64,000 nt of DNA, taken from contig NZ_SMKF01000013.1 in assembly GCF_004348325.1 (NCBI RefSeq), positions 1 to 64,000 on the forward strand, read 5' to 3'. This DNA is from Micromonospora sp. KC213 (GTDB lineage: Bacteria > Actinomycetota > Actinomycetes > Mycobacteriales > Micromonosporaceae). Under the pieces are notes generated by a model, which was not told the DNA's origin, ran no database searches, and saw nothing but the letters and a program-made list of their open reading frames with translations. Position 1 is the stretch's first letter, and each line of letters opens with the position of its first letter. The position numbers and the translations under genes are program-made. This document shows positions 8,394 to 17,099 of this stretch, in pieces.

Positions 8394-9049
8394 GCGCCGT
8401 GCGTAGCCATAACCGTTTCCTCGCCGGTCTCGCCCTGACCGCCGCGCTGCTTGTCGGCACCGCCACCGCCACCCCGGCAGTCGCGGCGCCGATCGTGCTG
8501 TCCAGCGGCCACGTCGACGTCATCGACGTCGACTACGCCGGCGGCGCGCTGACCGTCAACCTGCTCGACGACACCGTCAGCCCGTCGGTGGAGCGCAACC
8601 CCGCCGACGTCGTCCTGCGCGTCCCCAACACCGCCAAGGTCACCGTCCCCAGCGGCAGCGCCTGGTCGTTCCTCGGCACCGGCGGCCAAGCCTGGGTGCT
8701 GCCCCAGGCCAGCACCGCCGGACTGCTCTGGGGCGGCTGGAACACCGCCGAAGTGCCCAGCGGCGTGTTCCAGAACAACCGCGTCACCTTCAAGCTCACC
8801 AACGTCACCGGTCCGGCCGGCTTCAGCGTCTACACCGTCTCCGGCGGCACCCCGACGGTGCTGTTCGACAGCGGCAACGGACTGCCCGACAGTCTCAACG
8901 TCAACCGCAACATCCACGCCCACGCCAACTGGGGCTTCGACGCCGCCGGCACCTACACCGTCACCTTCGAAGTCACCGGAGTGCTCGCCTCCAACGGCAG
9001 CACCATCAGCTCCGGTGCCAAAACCTGGACCTTCGAAGTCCTCCCCTGA
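8390..9049 (+). CDS. Secreted choice-of-anchor M repeat protein (second copy)
   Basis: GTG 8390 overlaps the previous stop. A signal peptide ending AVAA is followed by one surface repeat of about 190 residues (SSGHVDVIDV, FLGTGGQAWVLPQ, WGGWNTAEVPS, IHAHANWGFDAAGTY). It is a tandem paralogue of the preceding gene and, like it, lacks a membrane or sortase anchor. A role as extracellular ligand carrier for the anchored-repeat transporter is inferred from the shared domain. Confidence 0.85.
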   Translation: MSAVRSHNRFLAGLALTAALLVGTATATPAVAAPIVLSSGHVDVIDVDYAGGALTVNLLDDTVSPSVERNPADVVLRVPNTAKVTVPSGSAWSFLGTGGQAWVLPQASTAGLLWGGWNTAEVPSGVFQNNRVTFKLTNVTGPAGFSVYTVSGGTPTVLFDSGNGLPDSLNVNRNIHAHANWGFDAAGTYTVTFEVTGVLASNGSTISSGAKTWTFEVLP

Positions 9050-9118
9050 CCACCGCCACACGCAGCAGCCGCACCAGACGTCCGCCGGGGTAGGGGGTAC
9101 CTGAACAGCGGCGGACCC

Positions 9119-9160
9119 GGCCGGCGCGAGCCCACCACCCACCCGGGCCTCGCGCCGGCC
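9119..9160 (+). terminator. Hairpin terminator after the repeat-protein pair
   Basis: GGCCGGCGCGAG at 9119-9130 is the exact reverse complement of CTCGCGCCGGCC at 9149-9160, giving a 12-bp stem with an 18-nt loop, 70 bp past the last stop. There is no T-run, as is common in high-GC actinomycetes. It may also serve the convergent gene. Confidence 0.6.
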
Positions 9161-9202
9161 CCTACTTCCGCCGGCACGCACGGACGGCAAGAAGTGGCCG
9201 GC

Positions 9203-10137
9203 CTAGCGAACTCGGCGGCGGACGGACTCGCTGACGACGCCCGCGACGGTCTTGACGTGTGCGCCCGCTGGCCGGCGGGCCCGCCGCGCAGTCCAGGTGC
9301 ATCGATAAGTGCGGCGAGGACGATCAAGGCTTAGCCACCCGGCCTTTCCTCCGGTGATGCCGTGCGGTCGGCCTCTTCTGCACGGTCCGGCGGTGATACC
9401 TCGCTCGTACGGCTGCCGAGGCGATGGCACGGGTTGCCAACCATCAACGTGTAGGTAGGGGATGAGCCCTTCGTTGGTCGGGTCGGTGCCGATGCGAGTG
9501 CTGCGTCGGCCAGTGACTTCTATCCACGTGTCGGGGACGAGCCCGGCAGGTGCCTTACCGGTCAGGCCGACCTTGATCGGTCTGCCGTCCGCGGCGCAAC
9601 AGGATACGACAATCCGCGCCAGCAGGAGCCGGCCGTCCGGACCGGTCGCGACGAAACCGGTCAGCCGGACCCTGCGGCCGACAAGAGAGGTACCGGCGTC
9701 CATCGAGGCCCGGTGGGCGGACTCGTACAGGGTGAGCGTGACGGGATCCTCGGCAGGCAGCGCCCGGATCGACACCTCCGGCGACGAGTGCAGCACGGTG
9801 CCGGTCTGCTCCGCCCGGTAGGCGCCCAGCGCTGGCGGCGCCAGCAACGTCAGCGCGAGCACGGGCAGGACGAGCAGCCAGGCAATCGTCGGGTTGTGCT
9901 CGCCGCCGTGCTGATGGCCAACCGAGCTCTCACCGTCGCTGACGGTGGCCCGTGTGTCCGCCAGGTCCAGGTCGTAGCGCAATGCGCCAGGGCGGCGATC
10001 ACCACTGTGCCGCCAGCGACCACCAGCAACGGGCGCAGCGGCTCGCCAACGTAGCGCAGGTGCAGGTCGGTCATTCCCGCCCGCAGCACGGTGGCACCGA
10101 GTACCAGGAGCAGGAGCGACTGAGTAAATCGGTGCAC
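9203..10137 (-). pseudogene. TIGR03943/DUF1980 (YcgQ-like) membrane protein gene, frameshifted
   Basis: The reading begins at GTG 10137 (MHRFTQSLLLLVLGATVLRAG, a first membrane helix), 13 bp after the permease gene, and after the second helix loses frame near 9980; the remainder (RYDLDLADT ... HNPTIAWLLVLPVLALTLLAPPALGAY ... VDGWQPVPSPRQPYE) continues in the -1/+1 frame. The natural end is probably just after PRQPYE, where CGA stands in place of a possible TGA; instead the frame runs about 70 residues further to 9203. This family pairs with a DUF318 permease. Either a real inactivation, a sequencing error, or a split protein using TTG 9982 is possible. Confidence 0.75.
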
Positions 10138-10150
10138 ATGTCCTCCCAGC

Positions 10151-11077
10151 TCAGGACAGCAAGACCGCGCCGACGGCGGACGCGAGCCCGATGGCCACGG
10201 CCAGTGTGGCGGGTACGAAACGGTGGGTGGATGGAGCACCGAACACGCCGGCCTGCATGGTGATCAGCTTGAGGTCGACGGCGGGGCCGACGACCAGGAA
10301 CACCAACCGCGCGGTCAGGGAAAACTGCGACATCGACGCCGCGACGAAAGCGTCTGCCTCTGAACAGAGTGACAGGATCACGGCCAATGTGGCGAGGACC
10401 AACACCTCGAGGACCCAGTCGCCGACAACGAGACCAAGAGCCCGTTCCGGTAGCAACACGTTGACACTCGCGGCGGCAGCCGCGCCGACGACCAGGAATC
10501 CGCCGGCGTGCAGAATGTCGTGGCGCAGCGACAGCCAGAACGCTCCCGCGCGGCGGGTCTCCTCAGGTCGGTTCGGTAGCCTGATCCAGTCCGTGCGGCC
10601 CCAGCGCAACCACAGCCAGCCCATGGTGACGGCCACCGTCATGCTGGCGAGGCCACGCGCCAGCACCATCTCCGGGTTGGCCGGGAACGCGACCGCGGTA
10701 GCCGTGAGCACAACCGGGTTGACTGCCGGCGCGGCCAGTAGGAACGTCACCGCGACCGCCGGCGTCACGCCTCGGCGCATGAGCGCAGCACCCATCGGTA
10801 CGGCGCCGCACTCACAACCCGGAAGCAGCACACCGGCGGCGCCAGCAACCGGCACCGCGAGGACGGATCGTTCCGGCAGCGCCCGCGCCCAGAACGACGG
10901 AGGAACGCACGTAGCGATGGCCGCGGACAACACCACACCCGCCACCAGGAAGGGCACCGCCTGCACCAGCACCGAAACGAAGACAGTGGTCCACGTTGCC
11001 AGCAGCCGAGCGCCGAGACCGACAGCGAACGGCGACTGCCCGACCACCAGAAGTACTAGCAGTGCCGTCACGACCAC
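10151..11077 (-). CDS. DUF318/ArsP_1-family permease (YraQ/YcgR-like)
   Basis: A 308-residue membrane protein with about eight helices and the family signature LLPGCECGAVPMGAALMRRG, plus LAAPAVNPVVL and SLCSEADAFVAAS in the second half. GTG 11077 is used because no other in-frame start lies nearby; the ribosome site is weak. This permease commonly pairs with the TIGR03943 gene that follows 13 bp downstream. In some Gram-positives the pair is linked to zinc homeostasis, which would fit the neighbouring metal-type ABC locus; substrate is otherwise unknown. Confidence 0.85.
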   Translation of the reverse strand: MVVTALLVLLVVGQSPFAVGLGARLLATWTTVFVSVLVQAVPFLVAGVVLSAAIATCVPPSFWARALPERSVLAVPVAGAAGVLLPGCECGAVPMGAALMRRGVTPAVAVTFLLAAPAVNPVVLTATAVAFPANPEMVLARGLASMTVAVTMGWLWLRWGRTDWIRLPNRPEETRRAGAFWLSLRHDILHAGGFLVVGAAAAASVNVLLPERALGLVVGDWVLEVLVLATLAVILSLCSEADAFVAASMSQFSLTARLVFLVVGPAVDLKLITMQAGVFGAPSTHRFVPATLAVAIGLASAVGAVLLS

Positions 11078-11677
11078 GACTACGGCGATGCCGCCCCCGC
11101 TGGGTGACCCTCGGCGTCGCCGGCCGCGCCGACGGCCGGCATGAACGGCCCGTGCTGCCCCGACCGCGCCGTGTGCCCGTCCGGCTGGTCATTGGGGAGG
11201 TCCGTCTCGCCGCTGAGCTGCCCGGCCGCACCCACGTGTGGCTCAACCCCATGACGGACCCCAGCGTTGCGGGCGGCACCGCATCAAGTCCAAGCGATAG
11301 ATGGGCGCCGCACCACCGGCTATCCCCGCCGGGCTCCTGCGCGCTCTGGCCAGCGACGCCATCCGGTCGAGCCTTGAGCGCCACTTCGGTGTGAAACTGG
11401 CCTTTCCAGAACTGTCACCGTGTCGCGGCGTTCCGGCTCTCCGCCGTCGACTGCGACACCTACTGCCGCTTCGTCTCCGTTCGCGGCCTGTTGCTCAATC
11501 AGTCTCCCGAGCTGCGTGACTGCTGACCCGGCCACCGCCCGGCGAGCAGGCCTAACGTGGACGTCCACCTGTTCCTGCTCGCCGGGCTCGTCGTGGCTCG
11601 ACCTATCCGCGGTGCTGGCCGATGCGCAAACGTGGGGTGGTGCATGGGATGGTCGTCTTGACAGGCACGGTTGTTAG
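11078..11677. other. Gene-poor gap before the CopB-like ATPase
   Basis: Several short overlapping open frames exist on both strands, but none has a ribosome site, a recognisable motif or clear codon bias. A TTGACA at 11658-11663 could be a -35 element for the ATPase gene. Otherwise I see nothing. Confidence 0.4.
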
Positions 11678-11694
11678 ATACCCCCCGGGGGTAT
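11678..11694. promoter_or_regulatory. CsoR-type copper operator
   Basis: ATACCCCCCGGGGGTAT is an 8-1-8 perfect inverted repeat 25 bp before the ATPase start. It matches the TACCCC/GGGGTA core known for copper-responsive CsoR repressors in actinobacteria. CsoR would leave this site when it binds Cu(I). A near-identical site precedes copZ at 22445. Confidence 0.88.
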
Positions 11695-11719
11695 ATGGTG
11701 CCGAGTGGAGGTGGACGGC

Positions 11720-13927
11720 ATGAGACACGGACACACAACCCACGCCGATGCCGCAGTCATCACTGGTCCAGGGCAGCATCACGGCCATCAGATGCCGGTG
11801 GGTGAGCATCACGCCGGTGGACCGCACGACGGGCATCCGGGCGGCGCTGCGCCGGCGGGTGACCACCACGGCGACCACCACGACCATGCGGGGTACGGAT
11901 CCGCCGGTGGGCACGGGGATCATGACAAGCACGCGGGGCACGATCCGGAGCAGTTCCGGCGCAAGTTTTGGCTGAGCCTGGCGCTGACGGTTCCGATCGT
12001 GGTGACCAGCCACATGGTGATGGGCTGGTTCGGCTACACCCTCGACTTTGCTGGCGTGAGCTGGGTTGGCCCGGTTCTCGGTTCGGTGGTCTTCTTCTAC
12101 GGAGGCTGGCCATTCCTGGTCGGCGGCGTCCGTGAGGTACGCGACCGGGCGCCGGGGATGATGCTGCTGATCTCGATGGCGATCACGGTGGCCTACGTTG
12201 CTTCGATGGCCACCAGCCTCGGCGCGTTCGATCTGGATTTCTGGTGGGAGCTGGCCGCGCTGGTCACGATCATGCTGCTGGGTCACTGGCAGGAGATGAA
12301 GGCCATCGGCCAAGCGCAGGGTGCCCTCGCCGCGCTGGCGGCGCTGTTGCCCGACGACGCCGAACGGGTCGACGATGACGGGACCGTGCATCAGGTGTCG
12401 GTGTCCGAGCTGCGGGTCGAAGACGTGGTGCTGGTTCGTTCCGGTGGCCGCCTGCCGGCCGACGGCCGGATCGTCGACGGTGTTGCCGAGTTGGACGAGT
12501 CGATGATCACGGGGGAGTCCCGGCCGGTGCTCCGCAGCGTGGGGGATCGAGTCGTGGCCGGGACGGTGGCTACCGACTCCGCGCTCCGTGTTCGGGTCGA
12601 CGCGGTCGGGGAGGACACCGCGCTGGCCGGGATCGGCCGGCTCGTGGCGCAGGCGCAGGCCTCCAGCGGTCGTGCGCAGGTTCTGGCTGACCGGTTCGCC
12701 GCGATGCTCTTCTACATCGCCACTGTTGCCGCGCTGGTCACCTTCGCCGCCTGGTGGGCGCTGGGTGACCTCGACCAGTCCGTGGTTCGGATGGTGACGG
12801 TCCTGGTCATCGCCTGCCCCCACGCCCTCGGGCTGGCCATCCCGCTGGTGATCGCGCTGTCCACCGCGGTGTCGGCGAAGGCCGGCATCCTGGTCAAGGA
12901 CCGCCTCGCCCTGGAACGGATGCGTACCGTTGACGCGGTGCTGTTCGATAAGACCGGCACCCTGACCAAGGGGGCGCACACCGTCACCGCCACGGCCGCC
13001 GCCAGCGATGTGAGCGAGGACGAGGTGCTGCGCATCGCTGGCGCCGTCGAGGCCGACAGCGAGCACCCGCTCGCCAAGGCTGTGGTCAAGGTCGCGCAGG
13101 ACCGGGGGTTGCGGGCGGTCGCCGGGAACTTCCGATCCCTGACCGGTCGGGGGGTTCAGGCGATCGTCGACGGCACCACCTGGGCGGTGGGTGGTCCCGC
13201 CCTGTTGCGGGAACTCGGCGCGCAGGTGCCCGAAGAACTGGCCAGCGTCACGCGGGGATGGTCGGCCCGCGGCGCGGCGGTGCTACATCTGATCCGCCTG
13301 CCGGAGACCGGCCAACCGGCCGCTGTTGGCGCGTTCGCTCTGGAGGACGAGGTCCGTCCGGAGGCCCGCGAGGCCATTTCCGACCTGCGCGAACAGGGCG
13401 TCAAGAAGATCGTCATGATCACCGGAGACGCCCGCCCGGTCGCCGAGGCGGTCGCCGCCGAGCTGGGCTTCCGGCCCGGAGTCGATGAGGTCTTCGCCGA
13501 GGTGCTGCCCGCGGACAAGGACAGGGCGGTCGCCGACCTGCAGGCCCGGGGGCTGACCGTGGCGATGGTCGGCGACGGGGTCAACGATGCGCCCGCCTTG
13601 GCCCGCGCCGACGTGGGCCTGGCCATCGGGGCCGGCACCGACGTGGCGATCGAGTCCGCCGGGGTCATCCTGGCCTCGTCCGACCCGCGTGGTGTGACCG
13701 GCGTGATCCGGTTGTCCCAGGCGTCGTACCGGAAGATGATCCAGAATCTGACCTGGGCCGCCGGGTACAACGTGGTGGCGATCCCGCTCGCCGCCGGCGC
13801 CCTCGCATGGGCCGGGGTCACGCTGAGCCCGGCGGTCGGTGCGGTGCTGATGTCCGCCTCCACCATCGTGGTAGCGCTGAACGCCCAGCTGCTGCGCCGG
13901 GTCAAGCTCACCCCCGGACAGTACTGA
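11720..13927 (+). CDS. copB: CopB-like heavy-metal P1B-type ATPase (CPH motif)
   Basis: ATG 11720 follows GGAGGTGG; GTG 11705 is a less likely start. The 735-residue product opens with about 75 residues very rich in His, Gly and Asp, in place of a CxxC domain. Transport hallmarks follow: TGES, the membrane motif IACPHALGLAIP, DKTGTLT with the phosphorylated Asp, SEHPLAK and GDGVNDAPAL. CPH instead of CPC marks the P1B-3 (CopB) subgroup, which exports copper or silver. The CsoR-type site directly upstream indicates copper induction. Confidence 0.93.
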   Translation: MRHGHTTHADAAVITGPGQHHGHQMPVGEHHAGGPHDGHPGGAAPAGDHHGDHHDHAGYGSAGGHGDHDKHAGHDPEQFRRKFWLSLALTVPIVVTSHMVMGWFGYTLDFAGVSWVGPVLGSVVFFYGGWPFLVGGVREVRDRAPGMMLLISMAITVAYVASMATSLGAFDLDFWWELAALVTIMLLGHWQEMKAIGQAQGALAALAALLPDDAERVDDDGTVHQVSVSELRVEDVVLVRSGGRLPADGRIVDGVAELDESMITGESRPVLRSVGDRVVAGTVATDSALRVRVDAVGEDTALAGIGRLVAQAQASSGRAQVLADRFAAMLFYIATVAALVTFAAWWALGDLDQSVVRMVTVLVIACPHALGLAIPLVIALSTAVSAKAGILVKDRLALERMRTVDAVLFDKTGTLTKGAHTVTATAAASDVSEDEVLRIAGAVEADSEHPLAKAVVKVAQDRGLRAVAGNFRSLTGRGVQAIVDGTTWAVGGPALLRELGAQVPEELASVTRGWSARGAAVLHLIRLPETGQPAAVGAFALEDEVRPEAREAISDLREQGVKKIVMITGDARPVAEAVAAELGFRPGVDEVFAEVLPADKDRAVADLQARGLTVAMVGDGVNDAPALARADVGLAIGAGTDVAIESAGVILASSDPRGVTGVIRLSQASYRKMIQNLTWAAGYNVVAIPLAAGALAWAGVTLSPAVGAVLMSASTIVVALNAQLLRRVKLTPGQY

Positions 13928-13939
13928 AACAGTAAGGAT

Positions 13940-13972
13940 GGCGGCCCGGTCGGATCATCCGACCGGGCCGCC
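13940..13972. terminator. Bidirectional hairpin terminator
   Basis: GGCGGCCCGGTCGG at 13940-13953 pairs with CCGACCGGGCCGCC at 13959-13972, a 14-bp stem with a 5-nt loop. It lies between the convergent ATPase and BNR-repeat genes and could stop transcription from both sides. Confidence 0.8.
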
Positions 13973-14012
13973 GCACGAGCTTCGGACGGGCGTAGCCGAG
14001 TCGGACCCCGGC

Positions 14013-14885
14013 TCAGGGCATCATCGGCTGCCACGTCACGCCCGCGTCGACGCTGCGCAGCACCCGACCGTCCTGGGTGGCCAGGTAGATCACGTTCTCG
14101 TGCACGGTGAAAGCGGTCGGGGCGCCCGGAGCGCGACCGGCGGCGGACGACCACGTCGCCGCCGCGTCGACGGAGCGCACCAGCGTGCCGTCCGCCATGA
14201 CACCCACCAGCTCCCGTGGGGACCAGTGCAGCAATACCGCAGGCGGGCCCTCGGCCGGCGTCCAGGTGCGGCCGCCGTCGATGGAACGGCGCATGCCCTC
14301 GTCAGTGGTTGCCAGGAGGGTGTCCGAACGGTAGGGATCGACCGCCAGGTCGTAGGCATCGAGCCTGGATCGGGTCTGCCAGCTGACCCGGTCACTGCTG
14401 GCCAGCAAGGCGCCGCTGGTCGAATCGAGCCCGTACACGACGCCGCCGGAGGAGCGCAGCACGTGGAAGTCGGCCTGCCCGGCCAGAGACAGACTCCGCC
14501 AGGAACGGCCGGCATCGCTGCTGTGAATCAACCCCAGGTGCGCTGGCCCGTCATCGTCGGGGGCCGGGTGACCGGAGGCGAGGAACTCGTCGGGGCCGGT
14601 CACCGTGAAGCCCATAGTGTCCTGCCGGCCGTCCCCGACCCGGATCGCCTCACCGCCGGAGAGCCGGAACACGCCGTGGTGGGTGGCCACATACAGCTGA
14701 CCGTCGGCGGGGTTCACGCCGAGTCCGTGCACGTGGCTCAGCGCACCACTGTCCGCCGCCGTCGAGGCGGTCGACGAGGCGGTGTCTCCACGCCATCCGG
14801 CTGCGGTGGCTGCGGCCGTAACCAGCAGAAGGACGCCGGCGGCGACGCCAAGCCACGCCATCGGATTCTGTCCCTTGTGGGCCAC
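14013..14885 (-). CDS. F510_1955-type BNR-repeat glycosyl-hydrolase-like protein
   Basis: GTG 14885 is chosen because GGGAG sits 6 bases upstream; the open frame extends to 14966. The 290-residue product has an N-terminal membrane segment, then a beta-propeller with repeated BNR/Asp-box motifs (SSDAGRSWRSL, SIDGGRTWTP, SVDAAATW, SVDAGVTWQP). A motif HVHGLGVNPADGQLYVATHHG opens the propeller. Such proteins are labelled glycosylhydrolase or sialidase-like by fold, but no catalytic residues can be assigned. It is encoded beside copper genes and is probably extracytoplasmic. Confidence 0.78.
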   Translation of the reverse strand: MAHKGQNPMAWLGVAAGVLLLVTAAATAAGWRGDTASSTASTAADSGALSHVHGLGVNPADGQLYVATHHGVFRLSGGEAIRVGDGRQDTMGFTVTGPDEFLASGHPAPDDDGPAHLGLIHSSDAGRSWRSLSLAGQADFHVLRSSGGVVYGLDSTSGALLASSDRVSWQTRSRLDAYDLAVDPYRSDTLLATTDEGMRRSIDGGRTWTPAEGPPAVLLHWSPRELVGVMADGTLVRSVDAAATWSSAAGRAPGAPTAFTVHENVIYLATQDGRVLRSVDAGVTWQPMMP

Positions 14886-14966
14886 ACCCAGCTCCCTTGC
14901 CTCGACACCGTGATCTGCGCGGGAAGCGCGGGACTGCCCCGCCGCAGCGCACCGATGGTAAGTCAT

Positions 14967-14986
14967 CTACTATTGCCCGATAGTAG
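14967..14986. promoter_or_regulatory. Candidate operator in divergent promoter region
   Basis: CTACTATTGCCCGATAGTAG is a perfect 7-6-7 inverted repeat between the divergent BNR gene and the DUF2752 gene. TACTA/TAGTA half-sites resemble those bound by BlaI/MecI/CopY-family repressors, and a BlaI-family gene lies at 17687. The link is an inference. Confidence 0.45.
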
Positions 14987-15069
14987 TGCCGTCGTGAGGG
15001 GTCACGGTGCAGACATGACCGCGACGGGTCGGGTGCGCGCCCTCCGCTGGCGCAGCGAGGAGGTTGCGG

Positions 15070-15522
15070 GTGCCTCAGGTCACGGCGGCGCCTGACCGGG
15101 CGATGCGGCGTGCCGCATCGGTGACTGCGGCTGTGGTACTGGCTGCGGTGGCCGGATTTGTGCTGCGGTTCGATCCCACCGACCGCGTCGCCGACCCGAC
15201 CGGCCCGTGCCTGTGGCATTCCGTCACCGGCATCAACGGCCCAGGCTGTGGCGGCACCCGCATGTTCTACTACCTGGTGCACGGCAACCTAGCCGAGGCC
15301 GCTCGTCACCACCTGGCTGCCTTGGTTGCGGTCCCATTCCTGGCGTACCTTGGCCTACGCTTCCTCGCCTCGGCCTGGCTCGGGCGCGAACTACCCGCGC
15401 TGCGCCTGCCGACCTGGGTCTACGGGGCCTACATTGCCGTCTTCCTGCTCTATAGCACGGTGTTGCGCAACCTGCCGTGGACGCCGTTCTCCTGGTTCGA
15501 CATCCCCAACCTGACCCCGTGA
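15070..15522 (+). CDS. DUF2752 membrane protein
   Basis: GTG 15070 follows GAGGAGG at 6 bases; TTG 15064 is an alternative. The 150-residue product has three membrane segments and the family motif GPCLWHSVTGINGPGCGGTR, a variant of CxxxxxTGxxCPGCGxTR in which the usual CPGC reads GPGC, so the first of that Cys pair is missing. Function of the family is not known. It starts a run of small membrane or secreted genes next to copper genes. Confidence 0.82.
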   Translation: MPQVTAAPDRAMRRAASVTAAVVLAAVAGFVLRFDPTDRVADPTGPCLWHSVTGINGPGCGGTRMFYYLVHGNLAEAARHHLAALVAVPFLAYLGLRFLASAWLGRELPALRLPTWVYGAYIAVFLLYSTVLRNLPWTPFSWFDIPNLTP

Positions 15523-15653
15523 CCCGCCAACCGTCAGGCGTTCCACCTCGCCCGGCCACCCTGCACGTTGGGCCTCTCCGCCGGGCACGGATAGTCGCCA
15601 CTTTATACCGCCTATCATCCTGGACCGGTACAGCACCCGAGCGCCCGGTCAGG

Positions 15654-16067
15654 TTGGTCAGCCTGCTGCGGTTGTTGCTGCTCGTCCTGCTGTCCCTCGG
15701 TGTCTGCGGAATGCACACCTTCGGCCACGGCGGCCACGCCGCGAGCACGCACGAGACCACGGCGGCGGAGGGTGTGCTCCACGGCGCGCTCGCCGCTCCC
15801 GTTCAGGACGACTCCCGCGATTTCCACCTGATCGCGCAGGTCGACGAGTCGACGACCGGCGGCAGCACCAACCTGGACCTCTTCACGGTGTGCCTGGCGA
15901 TTCTCAGCGCGTTCGGACTGACCGTCGGACTGGCGCTGCTGCGTGGGCAATCCCACCGCGACAGGTCTGTTGCCCGGACTCGTCTCGCAGTCCACAGGGG
16001 TGGGCGTAGCCCCCCGGTGCCGTTGCTGGGCCTGCGCGTCGCCGCGGTGTCGGTGCTGCAGATATAG
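15654..16067 (+). CDS. DUF6153-like small secreted or membrane protein
   Basis: The product has an N-terminal hydrophobic helix, a His-containing segment (MHTFGHGGHA), a second membrane helix and a short tail. TTG 15654 gives about 137 residues, close to the usual length, but no ideal ribosome site is visible and an upstream start cannot be excluded. It resembles the protein encoded at 29188 in layout. Location beside DUF305 and copper ATPase genes suggests a metal-related role; no activity is known. Confidence 0.66.
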   Translation: MVSLLRLLLLVLLSLGVCGMHTFGHGGHAASTHETTAAEGVLHGALAAPVQDDSRDFHLIAQVDESTTGGSTNLDLFTVCLAILSAFGLTVGLALLRGQSHRDRSVARTRLAVHRGGRSPPVPLLGLRVAAVSVLQI

Positions 16068-16135
16068 GAAGCGCTGCCGGCCAAGCCGACATACCTATAT
16101 CCGCTCACCATCAACCCGAGAGGGATTCCTTCACC

Positions 16136-16771
16136 ATGAAGCGCACCATCGTGATCCGTCGCGCCCTGCTGACCGGCGTCACCCTGTCCGCTCTCCTCGC
16201 CACCACCGCGGCATGCGGCGACGACATGAGCGGCATGGACCACGGCAGCGGCAACAGCCCGACCGCCGCCTCGTCGGCTTCGGAGCAGACCAGCGCCACC
16301 GCCAACGACGCCGACGTCATGTTCGCCCAGATGATGATTCCGCACCACCGGCAGGCCGTCGGGATGGCCGATTTGGCGTCGACCCGCGCCAATGACCCTG
16401 AGTTGAAGGACCTCGCGACGAAGATCAAGGCCGCGCAGGATCCGGAGATCGTGACGATGACCGGTTGGCTGACCGCGTGGGCCAAGCCCACCGCCGCCCC
16501 CGAGGGGCACGACATGCACGGCACCGGCCCGTCCGGCATGCCGGGCCTGGCTGACGACGATGAGATGAACAAGCTCAAGGCGGCCAAGGGCACCGAATTC
16601 GACAAGATGTTCGCCCAGATGATGATCGTCCACCACAACGGCGCCATCGAGATGGCCAAGACCGAGCAGGCTAACGGTGCCAATCCGGAGGCCAAGGCTC
16701 TCGCTGCGAAGATTGAAGCGGACCAGGCCGCCGAGGTGAAGACCCTGCAGAAGATCCTCGACCGCCTGTAA
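16136..16771 (+). CDS. DUF305 lipoprotein
   Basis: ATG 16136 follows GAGAGG. The 211-residue product has a lipoprotein signal ending TTAAC and two DUF305 halves, each with the ferritin-like motif MMIPHHRQAVGMA and MMIVHHNGAIEMA. A His/Met-rich spacer (GHDMHGTGPSGM) lies between the halves. DUF305 proteins are common in copper and silver resistance regions and are thought to bind metal outside the membrane. A strong terminator follows at once. Confidence 0.9.
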   Translation: MKRTIVIRRALLTGVTLSALLATTAACGDDMSGMDHGSGNSPTAASSASEQTSATANDADVMFAQMMIPHHRQAVGMADLASTRANDPELKDLATKIKAAQDPEIVTMTGWLTAWAKPTAAPEGHDMHGTGPSGMPGLADDDEMNKLKAAKGTEFDKMFAQMMIVHHNGAIEMAKTEQANGANPEAKALAAKIEADQAAEVKTLQKILDRL

Positions 16772-16784
16772 GGAACGACGACAC

Positions 16785-16815
16785 GGCGGCCGGACCCACC
16801 GCGGGTCCGGCCGCC
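16785..16815 (+). terminator. Strong hairpin terminator after DUF305 gene
   Basis: GGCGGCCGGACCC at 16785-16797 pairs perfectly with GGGTCCGGCCGCC at 16803-16815 around a 5-nt loop, 13 bp after the stop codon. No T-run follows. Confidence 0.85.
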
Positions 16816-17099
16816 GCGCCAGGTGGCCGACCGGTCCTCGACCCTGACAGTTGACAAACGCCCGTCTCGGTCCTGTCCGCGAGGGTTGTCGGATTCGCAG
16901 GGTGCAGGAACATCCGGTGACATCCCTGCGCCATGATCACGGAATGCCTTCGGCCGTCGCCGGTTGCGCAGGTGTAGACCGGAGCAGCGTCGTCGGGCGT
17001 TCGCCGCGGCCTCGGCCTTCCTGCTTCAGGCCGGTGGTGGCCGACAGCACGGCAGCGCAGCGCAGCAACCCCGTCCGGTCTGCACCGCGATCCACCAAA

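Noticed and set aside
13938-15095. Plus-strand 385-codon open frame
   Set aside because: It runs antisense to the BNR-repeat gene, whose protein has clear repeats and signal segment; the plus frame has no family features.
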